Origin: CAVYXZ01 sp965223835
GTDB taxonomy: Bacteria; Chloroflexota; Anaerolineae; Aggregatilineales; Phototrophicaceae
Assembly (NCBI GenBank): GCA_965223835.1
Contig: CBDCXQ010000001.1
Span: 1-64,000 of the forward strand
DNA length: 64,000 nucleotides
Direction of reading: 5' to 3'
Part shown: in pieces, positions 8,320 through 17,115 of the stretch
Position numbering within the stretch: the first letter of the stretch is position 1
How the letters are laid out: every line of letters starts with the position of its first letter
Position numbers and translations under genes: made by a program
Notes under the pieces: model-generated
The model's input: only the letters and a program-made list of their open reading frames with translations
Database searches by the model: none
What the model was told of the DNA's origin: nothing

Positions 8320-9508
8320 CGGGCCAAAGCTAGATTTTTTGACAACGATGGCTTGATCTTCACAGATATTACAGCCTCTCTGTTAATGGCAAGCAAATAA
8401 TCTAAGCTTGGAGCTTGATGATGTCGCAGTCAATCCGAATCAAAGATTATGCCCTGATCTTGAATGAAGCAGGGGCGGTGTTGACCTTACCTGATGGCTC
8501 GCTACCGATGATTGCCAGTTCACATATGCATTTCTGGCAGTCCGCGCTCGAAATCACGACGGGAATGCGGCAACAATTTGAACTAGACACGGTTGTGTTG
8601 CGTTGTGCGCTCAACTGGTTTCATGAAGATGTCATCCATAATATCTATTTGCTTGACCTGCTCAACCCGTCGTCACCAGCATGCCAATGGCTGCCGCTGG
8701 AAACGGCCAATCTGACTCCCTTTTCGCGCAATCAAATTGAGAGTGTTTGGCGCTGGTTACAGACTGACCATGCGCTGCGGGTTCCCTGGTATCGAACGGG
8801 CTGGTTTCAACAACAATTCGCGGCTCTAAGGTTTGCAACCGGTCGAATTCAGCAAATCCGTTCCTGGCAGCGGTCGTCGATTCTACGCGTTCCTACCGCG
8901 ACGGGCGATATTTATCTAAAGACAGTGCCCGTGATGTTTGCCCATGAACGATCTGTGACGCGTTGGCTTAGCCAACGTTTCCCAGACAATATTCCCCTGG
9001 AGGCGGCGCAGGCAGGGACGGACATATGGCTGCTGGAAGATTATCGTGGTGAGCCGTTGTCAGCGCATCACGCAACCGACGTGTGGGTTACGGCTGTGCG
9101 CCGCTATGCCGAAATGCAGGTACAACTCGCCGCTGCCAGCGATGAACTGGTGGCAGCGGGCTGTCCGTACCGCGATTTGGACTGGTTGGCGCAAGGTATC
9201 GCGGGGTTGTTGTCCGATGAGGCCGCCTTGCAGGTTGGTTATTCGCCGTTCACGTTGACTGAGATCAATCAACTCCAAACGCTGATACCACGCTTCCAGG
9301 CAATGTGTGCCGAGTTAGCGGGCTATGGTATTCCGCTCACGCTCGAACATGGCGATCTGTGGTCCGGGCAAATCATCATTCGCGGCACGAACACCCCTAT
9401 CTTCACCGACTGGTCTGATTGTGCGATAACACATCCCTGCTTCAGTTTGCCATTTTTCCTGAAGGACATCGAGATAAGTGGGGCAGAGGCTGCCTTGACC
9501 GCTGCTTA

Positions 9509-9541
9509 TGGAGAAAGCAAAAAGAGTTCATATGATGTAAG
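9509..9541 (+). repeat. Left terminal inverted repeat of the IS630 element
   Basis: Starts TGGAGAAAGC and pairs imperfectly with the right end; the transposase ATG follows at 9550. Confidence 0.7.
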
Positions 9542-9549
9542 CTAGTAGC

Positions 9550-10071
9550 ATGGCAAAGCGACGATTTAATCTGAGTAAAGATGAGCTTCGAGCGTTTCGG
9601 TGTCAGGAGCAGCATACGCGGGATGTGCATGAACTGAAGCGCCTGCAGGCTGTGCGTTTGTATGGTAGTGGGATATCGTTAGGCGACATTCTCAAGATCG
9701 TGGACACTAGCGAAAGCAGTATCCGTCAGTGGGCACAGCATTATCGGGAGACGGGCTTTGAGGCACTACGTTCCAAGTGGCAGGGGAATAACGCCAAGAA
9801 ATTGAGTGACGATCAACGGGGCGATTTGCGGGAGCGGTTACATGAGGGTGGGCCAGCCAGTTGGCAATTGAGTACCGGCCAATTCTGGACCGTGAGTGAT
9901 CTGGAGGTTGCGGTGGAACAATGGTACGGGGTGCGTTACCACAGCCAGCGATCCTATGTAACATTGATGCATGAATGTGGGTTCAGCTACCAGCGGGCAG
10001 CAAAGGTCTACCGTTCCCGTTCGAATGAGCGGGACATCGCTGAATTTGAAGTGGAACTCGAAAAAAAGTGA
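9550..10071 (+). CDS. IS630 transposase, N-terminal part (OrfA, DNA-binding)
   Basis: The 173-residue product holds the DNA-binding half of an IS630 transposase. Residues 30-75 form a helix-turn-helix (LQAVRLYGSGISLGDILKI, SESSIRQWAQHY), followed by a second winged-helix region including WTVSDLEVAVEQWYGVRYHS and the link to the catalytic half, FSYQRAAKVYRSR. It ends at TGA 10069-10071 just after a run of seven A. The catalytic half continues in the -1 frame, so this product alone could act as a repressor or partner and the full enzyme would need frameshifting. Confidence 0.9.
   Translation: MAKRRFNLSKDELRAFRCQEQHTRDVHELKRLQAVRLYGSGISLGDILKIVDTSESSIRQWAQHYRETGFEALRSKWQGNNAKKLSDDQRGDLRERLHEGGPASWQLSTGQFWTVSDLEVAVEQWYGVRYHSQRSYVTLMHECGFSYQRAAKVYRSRSNERDIAEFEVELEKK
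10062..10068 (+). promoter_or_regulatory. Programmed -1 frameshift site A_AAA_AAG
   Basis: The codons AAA AAG (10063-10068), preceded by A at 10062, form the classical slippery heptamer directly before the OrfA stop TGA. A -1 slip joins OrfA to OrfB to give one transposase of about 354 residues. OrfB also has a GTG at 10068, so re-initiation is an alternative. Confidence 0.7.
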
Positions 10072-10616
10072 CCGATTTTAGGCAGGCTTACCCCGATGGC
10101 GTAATTCTAGCGCTCGACCAGATGAGCCTGTATTTCCAAGCGACACTGACCCGTGTCTGGGCACCGATTGGCGAGACCCCCCAGGTGCGGGTCGCAACCG
10201 ACCGCCAATACGTGAACTTCTATGGCGCGCTGGATGTTCTCAGTGGACATGAAATCGCTCTCTCCTTGCCCAGGCAGAACGGTAAGATGACCGTGCATTT
10301 TCTCAAGCATATTCTGACCTGTTTACCAGGTCGTCGCATCTTATTGCTGTGGGATCGGGCCAGTTGGCACAAGGGGATGGCACGGGACTTTGTTGAACAG
10401 CATCCTTGTTTGGACATGCTCTATTTTCCGGTCGCCTGCCCTGATCTCAACCCCCAGGAGCATGTCTGGAAACTGACACGCGACGCCATCAGCCACAATC
10501 ATACTTGTCGCACTTTTGGGCAGTTGCGACAGGCATTTCACGATCACCTTGAGCAAACCTGTTTCAAAATGGAATGGATCGAAAAATACCTACCGCCAAT
10601 ATTGTATGAGGTCTAA
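10068..10616 (+). CDS. IS630 transposase, catalytic part (OrfB, DDE domain)
   Basis: This frame of 182 residues is the RNase H-like DDE half. The first Asp is in ILALDQMSLYFQ, the second in LLLWDRASWHKG and the third acidic residue in LNPQEHVWK (a DDE triad with the PxxNPxE pattern of IS630). The GTG at 10068 overlaps the stop of the first frame; the natural product is more likely the OrfA-OrfB fusion made by -1 frameshifting on the A run. All catalytic residues are present. Confidence 0.88.
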   Translation: MTDFRQAYPDGVILALDQMSLYFQATLTRVWAPIGETPQVRVATDRQYVNFYGALDVLSGHEIALSLPRQNGKMTVHFLKHILTCLPGRRILLLWDRASWHKGMARDFVEQHPCLDMLYFPVACPDLNPQEHVWKLTRDAISHNHTCRTFGQLRQAFHDHLEQTCFKMEWIEKYLPPILYEV

Positions 10617-10629
10617 TTACTTTCTCCAT
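10597..10629 (-). repeat. Right terminal inverted repeat of the IS630 element
   Basis: Read on the minus strand it starts ATGGAGAAAGTAA and matches the left end imperfectly; it overlaps the last codons of OrfB. Confidence 0.7.
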
Positions 10630-10818
10630 TATCTGGCCCCCTGGTCGCAATGGGTAACGGATGCGGCAGGCATCCTCAAGCTGGTGCAAGTGTTGTCGCC
10701 GTTATACAGCGCGGTGACTTATCATCAAGTTATTCTGCCGGGCATGGAGATCCGGTGGGAGATGGAAAACATGCTGGCCTATTATTTGCGGTCGTTGCTT
10801 GAAGCTTTCGCGACTTAA
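10630..10818 (+). pseudogene. 3' fragment of the interrupted phosphotransferase-like gene
   Basis: Reading from the right TA copy, the frame starts YLAPWSQWV and ends LLEAFAT. It has no start of its own and is the C-terminal helical part of the gene that begins at 8421. Confidence 0.8.
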
Positions 10819-11000
10819 GGCTCCGGTCATGCCGCAGTAATAGCATCCTGCTTGAACCGGTGTGTTAGGCATCGTTTAGGCCTGGAATCCCCCGATTACA
10901 ACCAAAGCGGTTGATTATTTGTCAAAGCAAGTTAAGATTATCACAATCAGAATTTAATCAACTGGCTACTTCGGCTGCACACACTCAGGGAGGGGGCGTC

Positions 11001-14000
11001 TTGAGAAAAGCGCTACTCGCACTCATCGCAATATTCGTAATCGTTCCAGTGGCGCTGGCCGTCATGCAGGATGATCGTGCTCCACGCATGGAAATCACCG
11101 GCCTGGACCCCCAGGAATTACCGACGATCACCGTAAATGTGAACGTTTTTGATGATCTCGGTCAACCCGTGCCCAATCTAACCGCTGCCGATTTTGCAGT
11201 GACCGGAGCGGTGGCCGATCAGGCGCAGATCGTCAGCGTGACGGATATCAGCAACGCCGACATCCCGATAGCGGTTGTCCTCGCGATTGATGTCAGCAGT
11301 AGCATGGCTGGAACCCCGATTGAAAGCGCGCGCGTCGCTGCCACCTCTTTCGTAAACGCGATTAACCCCAATGACCCGGTGGCGGTTATCACCTTTTCCA
11401 GTGGGGTGCAGTTGAATCAAGATTTCACAACCGACCGCGCTATTTTAGACGAGATCATCAATAATCTGGGTTTTGGTGGTCAAACCTTCCTGTATGATGC
11501 AGCGTTATCTGCGGTGGAAAAAGCCGCCGGAACCGATAACCCGCGCCGGGCGGTTATTCTACTCAGCGATGGTGCGCAGTACGATACCGGTCCCTTCTCA
11601 CTGACGACCCGCGATGAAGCCATTCAAACAGCAGTTATCAATGGCGTACCCGTATACACCATAGGTCTGGGCTTTGGGGCCGACCGTACCTATTTGGAAG
11701 CGCTTTCCGCCAGCACCAATGCGCTGTTCCGCGAATCGCCAACACCGGACGAACTGGATGCGATTTTTGCCGAACTAGCCGCTTTACTCCGCACGCAATA
11801 TGAAGTGGTGATCGAAGTTGATGTGCCGCTTGATGGTCAGGTTTACGATCTCGATCTGGAAGTCACGACACCGCAGGGAATCGCGATGGCGACCGGACGG
11901 TTGCGGGCGCCGGTCCCGGTGCCAGTGGTACGGCTGCCAGAGATTACGGAGCCGATCGCTGAACTCACCGAGATCACGGCTGAAATCGTCGCGGATGACG
12001 CGCTGACCGACGTCGAAGTAATGTTGGATGGTGCCAGCCGAATTACATTGTCAACTGAGCCTTATCTCTATGTGCTGGATCCAGTTGTTCTAACGCCTGG
12101 CAATCACGATTTGACCTTTACCGCCACTGATGAAGATGGTGATAGCGGCAGCGGCATCTTGAATTTTGCGGTGGCGGCGCTCCCATCGGAGGTGCGCTTC
12201 GTTCCTGAACTTGGCGTCGAGTTCGCTGAGCAACAATTAATTGTGCTCGAATTTTCCGGACAGACACCCCCGGTCAATGTTACATTGAGTCGGGATGGTA
12301 ATGAGCCAGAGGTGCTGACCGAGCCATTCAACTTTGTGATTGATCCAGCTAACATCGCACTGGGTAATCATACCGTAACTGTCAGTGTAGAAAATGCCGG
12401 TGGTGTCACCAGTCAGGTGGAGGGATCATATAGCATTCCTGATATTCCGCCGCAATTCATGATTACTGGCCTGGAAGCCGGGCAGACGCTAAACGGTGCG
12501 GTTGATGTCGGGGTTTCAATCATTAGCACGCAAGCACCCATCGCTGACATCACCTATGCGATCAACGGTGAGACGATCAGTAGCGACGATGGCAGCGCCC
12601 GCATTGACGCCTTTGATCTTCAACCCGGCGTGACAACGTTGGCGGTCACAGTGACGACCGAGCTGGGTCAAGCGATGACAAACAACTTGAATTTCACTGT
12701 TGCCGCGCTGCCACCCGCCTTTGAGGTCAATGGGTTGGAACCTGGTGAACTGCTCGATGCTGACCGCATGGTGGTGGTGGAAAATATCGTCAGCCAGACG
12801 CCGATTGTTAGCGTGAATGCGCAGGTTGATGGTCAGGCGCTGACGGTCAATGACGCAAATGAGTTCTTACTGGAAGTCGTGCCGCTCAGTCCTGGCGATC
12901 ATATCCTTGCCGTCACCGTCACGAACGCTGGGGGTCAAGCGACCACTATCGATATACCTTTCGCGGTTGCGACCGGACCCCAGCAGACTGCAACAGCGCA
13001 AGCCCTGCCCACGAATACCAGTACGACCACGCCAACTGACCAGCCGACAGCAACTGACACGGTGCAGGTGAGTGGTACGGAGACTGCCGAAGCGGAAAGC
13101 ACTGCCGCTCAACAGGCAGCGGATGTCGCAGCGACGGCGGCGCAGGTGGGTATCACGGAAACGGCAGATGTCATTAGCGCCCTGATGGAACAGACCGCAA
13201 CTTCAGGTGCCCAGGCCCAACAGGCGACTGCGGATACCGCCGCGCAACTTGCCGTCACGGAAACGGCAGTGGTTATCAGCGAGATGATGGAACAGACCGT
13301 GACCGCCGCTGCGCAAGCCCAGCAAGCGACGGCTGATACGCAGGCAACCACCGCGCAGCAAGGGGTGACGGAAACGGCGGTGGTCATCAGTGAGATGATG
13401 GAGCAGACCGTGACCGCCGCTGTGGAGGACCAGCAAGCGACGGCTGATGCGCAGGCAACCACCGCGCAGCAAGGGGTGACGGAAACAGCAGTGGTCATCA
13501 ACGAGATGATGGAGCAGACGGCGACCGCCGCTGTGGAGGACCAGCAAGCGACGGTTAATGCGCAGGCAACCACCGCGCAGCAAGCGGTGACGGAAACGGC
13601 GGTGGTCATCAGCGAGATGATGGATCAGACCGCGACTGCCGCTGTGGAGGACCAGCAAGCGACGGTTAATGCGCGGGCGACCCAGGCGCAACAAGCGGTG
13701 ACGGAAACAGCAGTGGTCATCAGCGAGATGATGCAGCAGACCGCCACCGCCGATGTGGAGGCTGCCGCGATCGCCCAGGCGACTGCCAACGAGCAAATGA
13801 CAGCGGACGCAGCAGCGACGCTTGCCGCTGAGAATGCTCAAGCCACAACCGATGCGGAAGCAACAGCTAATGCGCAAACAACGGCGGATGCAGCGGCGAC
13901 TTTAGCTGCTGAAAACGCCCAGGCGACTGCCGATGCGCAGGCAGCTCAGGCGACGGTGGATGCCCAGAATACGGTTGATGCCCAGGCAGCGCTCGAACGG

Positions 14001-14399
14001 GCGACTGAAAACGCGCAGGCCACGACGGATGCTGATGCCACTGAAAATGCGCAAGCGACGATTGATGCCCAGGCAACTCAGGACGCTGAACCCACCGAAA
14101 CCAACACCAGTGAACCGACGGAAACCACAACGGCAGTGCCGACGGAAGTCGAGCCGACCGAAGATGGCACTTTAGCGGCACAGGTCTCTACTGATGCAGC
14201 CGCCACCCCGACTAGCGCCCAGGAGGAGGGCACCCCGGTGCCCAGCATCACCCCTATCGGCACGTTGATCCCGGCGCAGGCTGAGACGACGCCGAGCAAC
14301 GAGAGTATCGTACCGCTGGCGGTGATAATCGTGATTGTGGTGATTATCTTGCTGCTCGTGTTCTTCATCCTGAATCGCGGACGTCGCCAACGCTCGTAA
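11001..14399 (+). CDS. Large membrane-anchored VWA protein with Ig-like domains and Thr/Ala-rich repeats
   Basis: The 1132-residue protein starts with a signal-anchor (RKALLALIAIFVIVPVALA). A VWA domain follows, with the metal-ion site DVSSSM near residue 97, a Thr in GGQTFLYDA and LLSDGAQ. Then come four to five Ig-like units of about 100 residues with FxITGLExGQTLNG-type starts. About residues 680-1010 are rich in Thr, Ala and Gln and include a 37-residue tandem repeat. A Thr/Glu/Pro-rich stretch leads to a C-terminal membrane helix (IVPLAVIIVIVVIILLLVFF) with a basic end. The layout suggests an extracytoplasmic protein tethered at both ends, perhaps binding metal-dependent partners. The TTG at 11001 was chosen because AGGGAGGGGG lies just upstream and it precedes the hydrophobic stretch. 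Specific role unknown. Confidence 0.85.
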   Translation: MRKALLALIAIFVIVPVALAVMQDDRAPRMEITGLDPQELPTITVNVNVFDDLGQPVPNLTAADFAVTGAVADQAQIVSVTDISNADIPIAVVLAIDVSSSMAGTPIESARVAATSFVNAINPNDPVAVITFSSGVQLNQDFTTDRAILDEIINNLGFGGQTFLYDAALSAVEKAAGTDNPRRAVILLSDGAQYDTGPFSLTTRDEAIQTAVINGVPVYTIGLGFGADRTYLEALSASTNALFRESPTPDELDAIFAELAALLRTQYEVVIEVDVPLDGQVYDLDLEVTTPQGIAMATGRLRAPVPVPVVRLPEITEPIAELTEITAEIVADDALTDVEVMLDGASRITLSTEPYLYVLDPVVLTPGNHDLTFTATDEDGDSGSGILNFAVAALPSEVRFVPELGVEFAEQQLIVLEFSGQTPPVNVTLSRDGNEPEVLTEPFNFVIDPANIALGNHTVTVSVENAGGVTSQVEGSYSIPDIPPQFMITGLEAGQTLNGAVDVGVSIISTQAPIADITYAINGETISSDDGSARIDAFDLQPGVTTLAVTVTTELGQAMTNNLNFTVAALPPAFEVNGLEPGELLDADRMVVVENIVSQTPIVSVNAQVDGQALTVNDANEFLLEVVPLSPGDHILAVTVTNAGGQATTIDIPFAVATGPQQTATAQALPTNTSTTTPTDQPTATDTVQVSGTETAEAESTAAQQAADVAATAAQVGITETADVISALMEQTATSGAQAQQATADTAAQLAVTETAVVISEMMEQTVTAAAQAQQATADTQATTAQQGVTETAVVISEMMEQTVTAAVEDQQATADAQATTAQQGVTETAVVINEMMEQTATAAVEDQQATVNAQATTAQQAVTETAVVISEMMDQTATAAVEDQQATVNARATQAQQAVTETAVVISEMMQQTATADVEAAAIAQATANEQMTADAAATLAAENAQATTDAEATANAQTTADAAATLAAENAQATADAQAAQATVDAQNTVDAQAALERATENAQATTDADATENAQATIDAQATQDAEPTETNTSEPTETTTAVPTEVEPTEDGTLAAQVSTDAAATPTSAQEEGTPVPSITPIGTLIPAQAETTPSNESIVPLAVIIVIVVIILLLVFFILNRGRRQRS
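13251..13770 (+). repeat. 111-bp coding tandem repeats (37 residues), about 4.7 copies
   Basis: Units start at 13251, 13362, 13473, 13584 and 13695 with exact 111-base spacing. Each encodes VTETAVVISEMMEQT followed by an Ala/Gln/Thr-rich part. Units two to four are nearly identical in DNA, pointing to recent amplification; an older degenerate unit precedes them near 13150. Confidence 0.9.
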
Positions 14400-14411
14400 A
14401 CGGTACCGACC

Positions 14412-14435
14412 GGGGCAGGCCAGGTGGTCTGCCCC
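14412..14435. terminator. Hairpin between convergent genes
   Basis: GGGGCAGGCC (14412-14421) pairs with GGTCTGCCCC (14426-14435), with one G-T pair and a 4-base loop. No clear T run follows on either strand, so efficiency is uncertain. Confidence 0.5.
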
Positions 14436-14438
14436 CAA

Positions 14439-15380
14439 TCATTTGCCTGCTAACACCGCCTGTAACGTACTTTTATCGACGTTCCCGCCACTGATGACGA
14501 CCGCTGTCGGTCGGTCATCAACGTCCAGCACGCCCGAACGCAATGCCGCGATGCCAACCGCACCGCCACCTTCCACCACCCAGCTACATTCAAACACGAG
14601 CCAGCGCATCGTATCCGCAATCATGCTTTCGCTGACAATGACGATTTCATCAACATAACGCTGCGCGAGATTGACGGTAATCGAATTGGGTTCAATCTCG
14701 CCAGAGAGAGCCTCTGCCAGCGTATTCCAGTCCTGGGGTAAGGCGCTGTCGTAGAATTCGTTGTACATGGCGGGAGCCGCTTCCGCACACACGCCGACAA
14801 CCTCAAGGCCGGGCTTGAGACTTTTGGCCGCCATTGCCACCCCGGAGATCAAGCCGCCGCCACTGACCGGCACGATCAAGCGTTCTACGGCTGGCAACAC
14901 ATCAATAATCTCGAGGCCAATTGTCCCTGCGCCAGCGACAACCTGGGCGTTATTGTAGGGCGAAATGAAGGTCAGATTGTCGCTTTTCTCGATGCGGCGG
15001 GCTTCTTCCTCGGCCTCATCGTAGTTGTCGCCAAATAAGATTGGCTCCGAACCATAGCGGCGCACGCCATTTACTTTGCGCTGCGGCGTGTGCTGCGGCA
15101 TGTAGATACGTGCAGTCGTGTCTAACAGGCTGGCCGCATAGGCCAGACCATGCGCGTGATTCCCGGAAGAACAGGCGACTAGCCCGCGTCCCCGTTCCTT
15201 TGGGGTTAATGCCAGCATCGCATTCAAAGCACCGCGCACTTTGAAAGAGTGCGTTTTATTCAGGTTTTCCAGTTTTAGCCAGATGTTCGATCCCAGGTCA
15301 GGCGCAGGCTCTAACGGGGTGGGGTTCACGTAAGGCGCGATCCGATAACGAGCCAGCGCCACATCCGCAATTGTAATCAT
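14439..15380 (-). CDS. Threonine/serine dehydratase-like PLP enzyme (catabolic, no ACT domain)
   Basis: The 313-residue protein is a fold-type II PLP enzyme. It has the Schiff-base lysine in KTHSFKVRGA, the substrate loop SSGNHAHGLA, the phosphate-binding glycine loop VSGGGLISG and the C-terminal VISGGNVD. Such enzymes deaminate threonine to 2-oxobutyrate or serine to pyruvate; related ones are serine racemases. The length and the absence of a C-terminal regulatory ACT domain fit the catabolic (TdcB-like) group rather than the isoleucine-regulated IlvA. The ATG at 15380 has GGAGA six bases upstream. It is divergent from the methyltransferase gene and not in an amino-acid operon. Confidence 0.85.
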   Translation of the reverse strand: MITIADVALARYRIAPYVNPTPLEPAPDLGSNIWLKLENLNKTHSFKVRGALNAMLALTPKERGRGLVACSSGNHAHGLAYAASLLDTTARIYMPQHTPQRKVNGVRRYGSEPILFGDNYDEAEEEARRIEKSDNLTFISPYNNAQVVAGAGTIGLEIIDVLPAVERLIVPVSGGGLISGVAMAAKSLKPGLEVVGVCAEAAPAMYNEFYDSALPQDWNTLAEALSGEIEPNSITVNLAQRYVDEIVIVSESMIADTMRWLVFECSWVVEGGGAVGIAALRSGVLDVDDRPTAVVISGGNVDKSTLQAVLAGK

Positions 15381-15483
15381 CAATGTCTCCGCTAAAAATG
15401 CCACTATAATGAGAATGAACTATGTCGTAGATTTTGCTTGCGCCGGGCAGGTTTTGCAACGGCAAGATTTGCATGGATGGCAA

Positions 15484-15511
15484 TTGACGGTAATAATCTT
15501 GACATTAATAT
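15484..15511 (+). promoter_or_regulatory. Promoter for the methyltransferase gene
   Basis: TTGACG (15484-15489), a 16-base spacer and TAATAT (15506-15511) lie 25 bases before the ATG. Confidence 0.5.
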
Positions 15512-15535
15512 CTGCACTTAAACCTTGAGGGCACA

Positions 15536-16387
15536 ATGGCATCCGACGTGCAAAAAGCCTACGCCAGCGACCAGTATCTCAATGTGCGTTACCAGATCCA
15601 TCAAAAATATAGTGTTCCGCACATTGATTTTCGTCAGTGGGTGATGAATCGCTTCCACTGGCAGGGTGATGAGAGGGTACTTGATCTGGGTTGTGGGCCG
15701 GGTATATATGCGGAAACGATTTTTCACCATGCGCCCCGGGTGTCCTATTATGGGCTGGATTTCTCGGCAGGCATGTTAGCTAAACACCCGCTGCGTGACC
15801 GACTCGTACAGGCCGATGCGCAGATTTTACCGTTTTCGTCCCACAGTTTTGATATGGTTCTGGCGAATCATATGCTTTACCATTTGCCCGACATTGATGA
15901 TGCGCTCACCGAAATTCATCGCATCCTGAAACCCGGCGGCGTTGTTATTGCGGCGACCAATAGCAGTGAGACCATGCCGCAGTTTCGGGATCTCTATAAA
16001 CGGGCCATTATGGTGCTGACCGCGCCCGGCAAGCAGGTGGTCGTGCCCCAGCCCGCCAGCCATGCTTTTACGTTAGAAAGCGGTGTGCGCCAGCTATCGC
16101 GCCACTTTTTCGGCGTCGTGCGCTATGATTTGCCGGGCGCATTTGTGTTCGATGCGGTTGAGCCGGTGATGATGTATCTGGAAAGTTCACGCTCACTGCG
16201 GGAACCGCAACTGCCGCCTGATGTATCGTGGGATGCGGTGATGATGATTGTGCATGAGCAAATTAAAAACCAGTTGAATTACGTCGGACAACTGGTTGTG
16301 CATAAGCTCAGCGGGGTACTGATCGCGTCCGATCGCGGCGGCTTTATCGGTGATTTTGTCAATCGCTGGGAAGCAACCCAGAAATAG
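15536..16387 (+). CDS. Class I SAM-dependent methyltransferase
   Basis: The 283-residue protein has the usual SAM-binding motifs: motif I VLDLGCGPGIYAE, the acidic end of strand 2 in YYGLDFSAGM, motif II FDMVLANHMLYHLPD and motif III LKPGGVVIA. This is the UbiE/ubiquinone-biosynthesis-like group (Methyltransf_11/25), which methylates diverse small molecules. The substrate cannot be read from the sequence. The start ATG has TTGAGGGC upstream. It stands alone between divergent and convergent neighbours. Confidence 0.88.
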   Translation: MASDVQKAYASDQYLNVRYQIHQKYSVPHIDFRQWVMNRFHWQGDERVLDLGCGPGIYAETIFHHAPRVSYYGLDFSAGMLAKHPLRDRLVQADAQILPFSSHSFDMVLANHMLYHLPDIDDALTEIHRILKPGGVVIAATNSSETMPQFRDLYKRAIMVLTAPGKQVVVPQPASHAFTLESGVRQLSRHFFGVVRYDLPGAFVFDAVEPVMMYLESSRSLREPQLPPDVSWDAVMMIVHEQIKNQLNYVGQLVVHKLSGVLIASDRGGFIGDFVNRWEATQK

Positions 16388-16413
16388 CCAGGTTATGGTT
16401 TTGGCTGATGTTG

Positions 16414-17025
16414 CTAAAAACCGCGTCGATTATAGCGTTCTTCAGCGAAGGGGTCGCCCCGGTCATGATAGCCGCGCACTTCCCAGAAGCCGGGTTTATC
16501 AACCGGGCTGAACTCTAACCCGCGCAGGAATTTAGCGCTTTTCCAAAAATAGCGTTTTGGAACGAGTGTCCGCAGCGGAAAGCCATGATCGGGTTCGAGA
16601 AATTCCCCATCATACTTGTAGGCCAGCAGCACATCGTCTTCGAGCATCGTCGCTAACGGCAGGTTAGTCGTATACCCCAGATCACAATGCGCAATCACAA
16701 ACTGGGCGCTGGGTTTGACGCCAAAAAGCTGCACGAAATCTTTGAAAAGTACGCCTTCCCATACTGTATCAAACTTGCTCCATCGGGTAACGCAATGAAT
16801 ATCGACCGTTTGGGTGACGGTCGGCAGTTTGAGGAATTCATCCCAGCTCCAGCGCATCTCGTTCTCAACCTCGCCGAACACCCGTAGATCCCAGGTTTCC
16901 GGGTTAAAACGTGGATTGGGACCCGCCGTCAGCACCGGAAATTTTTGCGTGAGCGATTGGCCCGGTGGCAGTCGCCCGGCCTGTCGCACCTTTTCTTCTT
17001 CCTGACGCCGCTTCAAGAAATTCAT
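16414..17025 (-). CDS. Molybdopterin-binding (sulfite oxidase-like) oxidoreductase, cytoplasmic type
   Basis: The 203-residue protein is a single molybdopterin-binding domain of the sulfite oxidase/YedY type. The conserved molybdenum-ligating cysteine is in VDIHCVTRWS, preceded by WSWDEFLKLP and followed by VWEGVLFKDF, HGFPLRTLVPKRYFWKS and FWEVRGYHDRGDP. There is no Tat signal peptide and no dimerisation domain, so it is likely soluble in the cytoplasm. The substrate is unknown. The ATG at 17025 (AGGA eight bases upstream) was preferred over an upstream frame start. It lies 90 bases downstream of the FHA gene on the same strand. Confidence 0.88.
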   Translation of the reverse strand: MNFLKRRQEEEKVRQAGRLPPGQSLTQKFPVLTAGPNPRFNPETWDLRVFGEVENEMRWSWDEFLKLPTVTQTVDIHCVTRWSKFDTVWEGVLFKDFVQLFGVKPSAQFVIAHCDLGYTTNLPLATMLEDDVLLAYKYDGEFLEPDHGFPLRTLVPKRYFWKSAKFLRGLEFSPVDKPGFWEVRGYHDRGDPFAEERYNRRGF

Positions 17026-17115
17026 CGTGCATTCCTTGCTATACTCATCAACGCTCACAAGCCATGAGCAGGGTTGATAACTGCTATGCTATTTGGTTTT
17101 TATTGCCAACGGTGA

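Larger units (their letters stand above)
9509..10629 (+). mobile_element. IS630-family insertion sequence, about 1.12 kb, TA target duplication
   Basis: The element carries two overlapping transposase frames and ends in imperfect inverted repeats. The outer 10 bases are near-identical (TGGAGAAAG on both ends, with one extra base on the right) and about 24 of the first 33 positions match. It is bounded by TA at 9507-9508 and TA at 10630-10631, the target duplication typical of IS630/Tc1-mariner. Deleting 9509-10631 restores the host gene exactly, which fixes the borders. Both frames are intact, so the copy may be recent and active. Confidence 0.9.
8421..10818 (+). pseudogene. Aminoglycoside phosphotransferase-like gene, interrupted by an IS630-type element
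   Basis: The 5' part (8421-9508) and 3' part (10630-10818) belong to one gene. Removing the element and one TA copy joins codons ...GCT GCT TA and T CTG GCC into AAYLAPWS, giving an uninterrupted frame of about 424 residues. The C-terminal half has the phosphotransferase (APH/kinase-like) signature LEHGDLWSGQ (catalytic HGDxxxxQ) and FTDWSD (metal-binding Asp), and the N-terminal half resembles a small NUDIX-like or accessory domain. Family members phosphorylate small alcohols or antibiotics; the substrate here is unknown. As it stands the protein ends after a few IS-encoded residues at 9545 and lacks about 60 residues of its final helices, so it is probably inactive. Start chosen at the second of two ATGs, seven bases after GGAG. 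Confidence 0.85.

Noticed and set aside
13109..13877. Long antisense open frames rich in Cys, Val or His opposite the large VWA gene
   Set aside because: They arise from the 111-bp repeat and Ala/Gln-rich coding of the plus strand and have no start signals or protein-like composition.
15298..15483. 61-codon minus-strand frame in the dehydratase/methyltransferase gap
   Set aside because: It overlaps the dehydratase start and the methyltransferase promoter and has no support.
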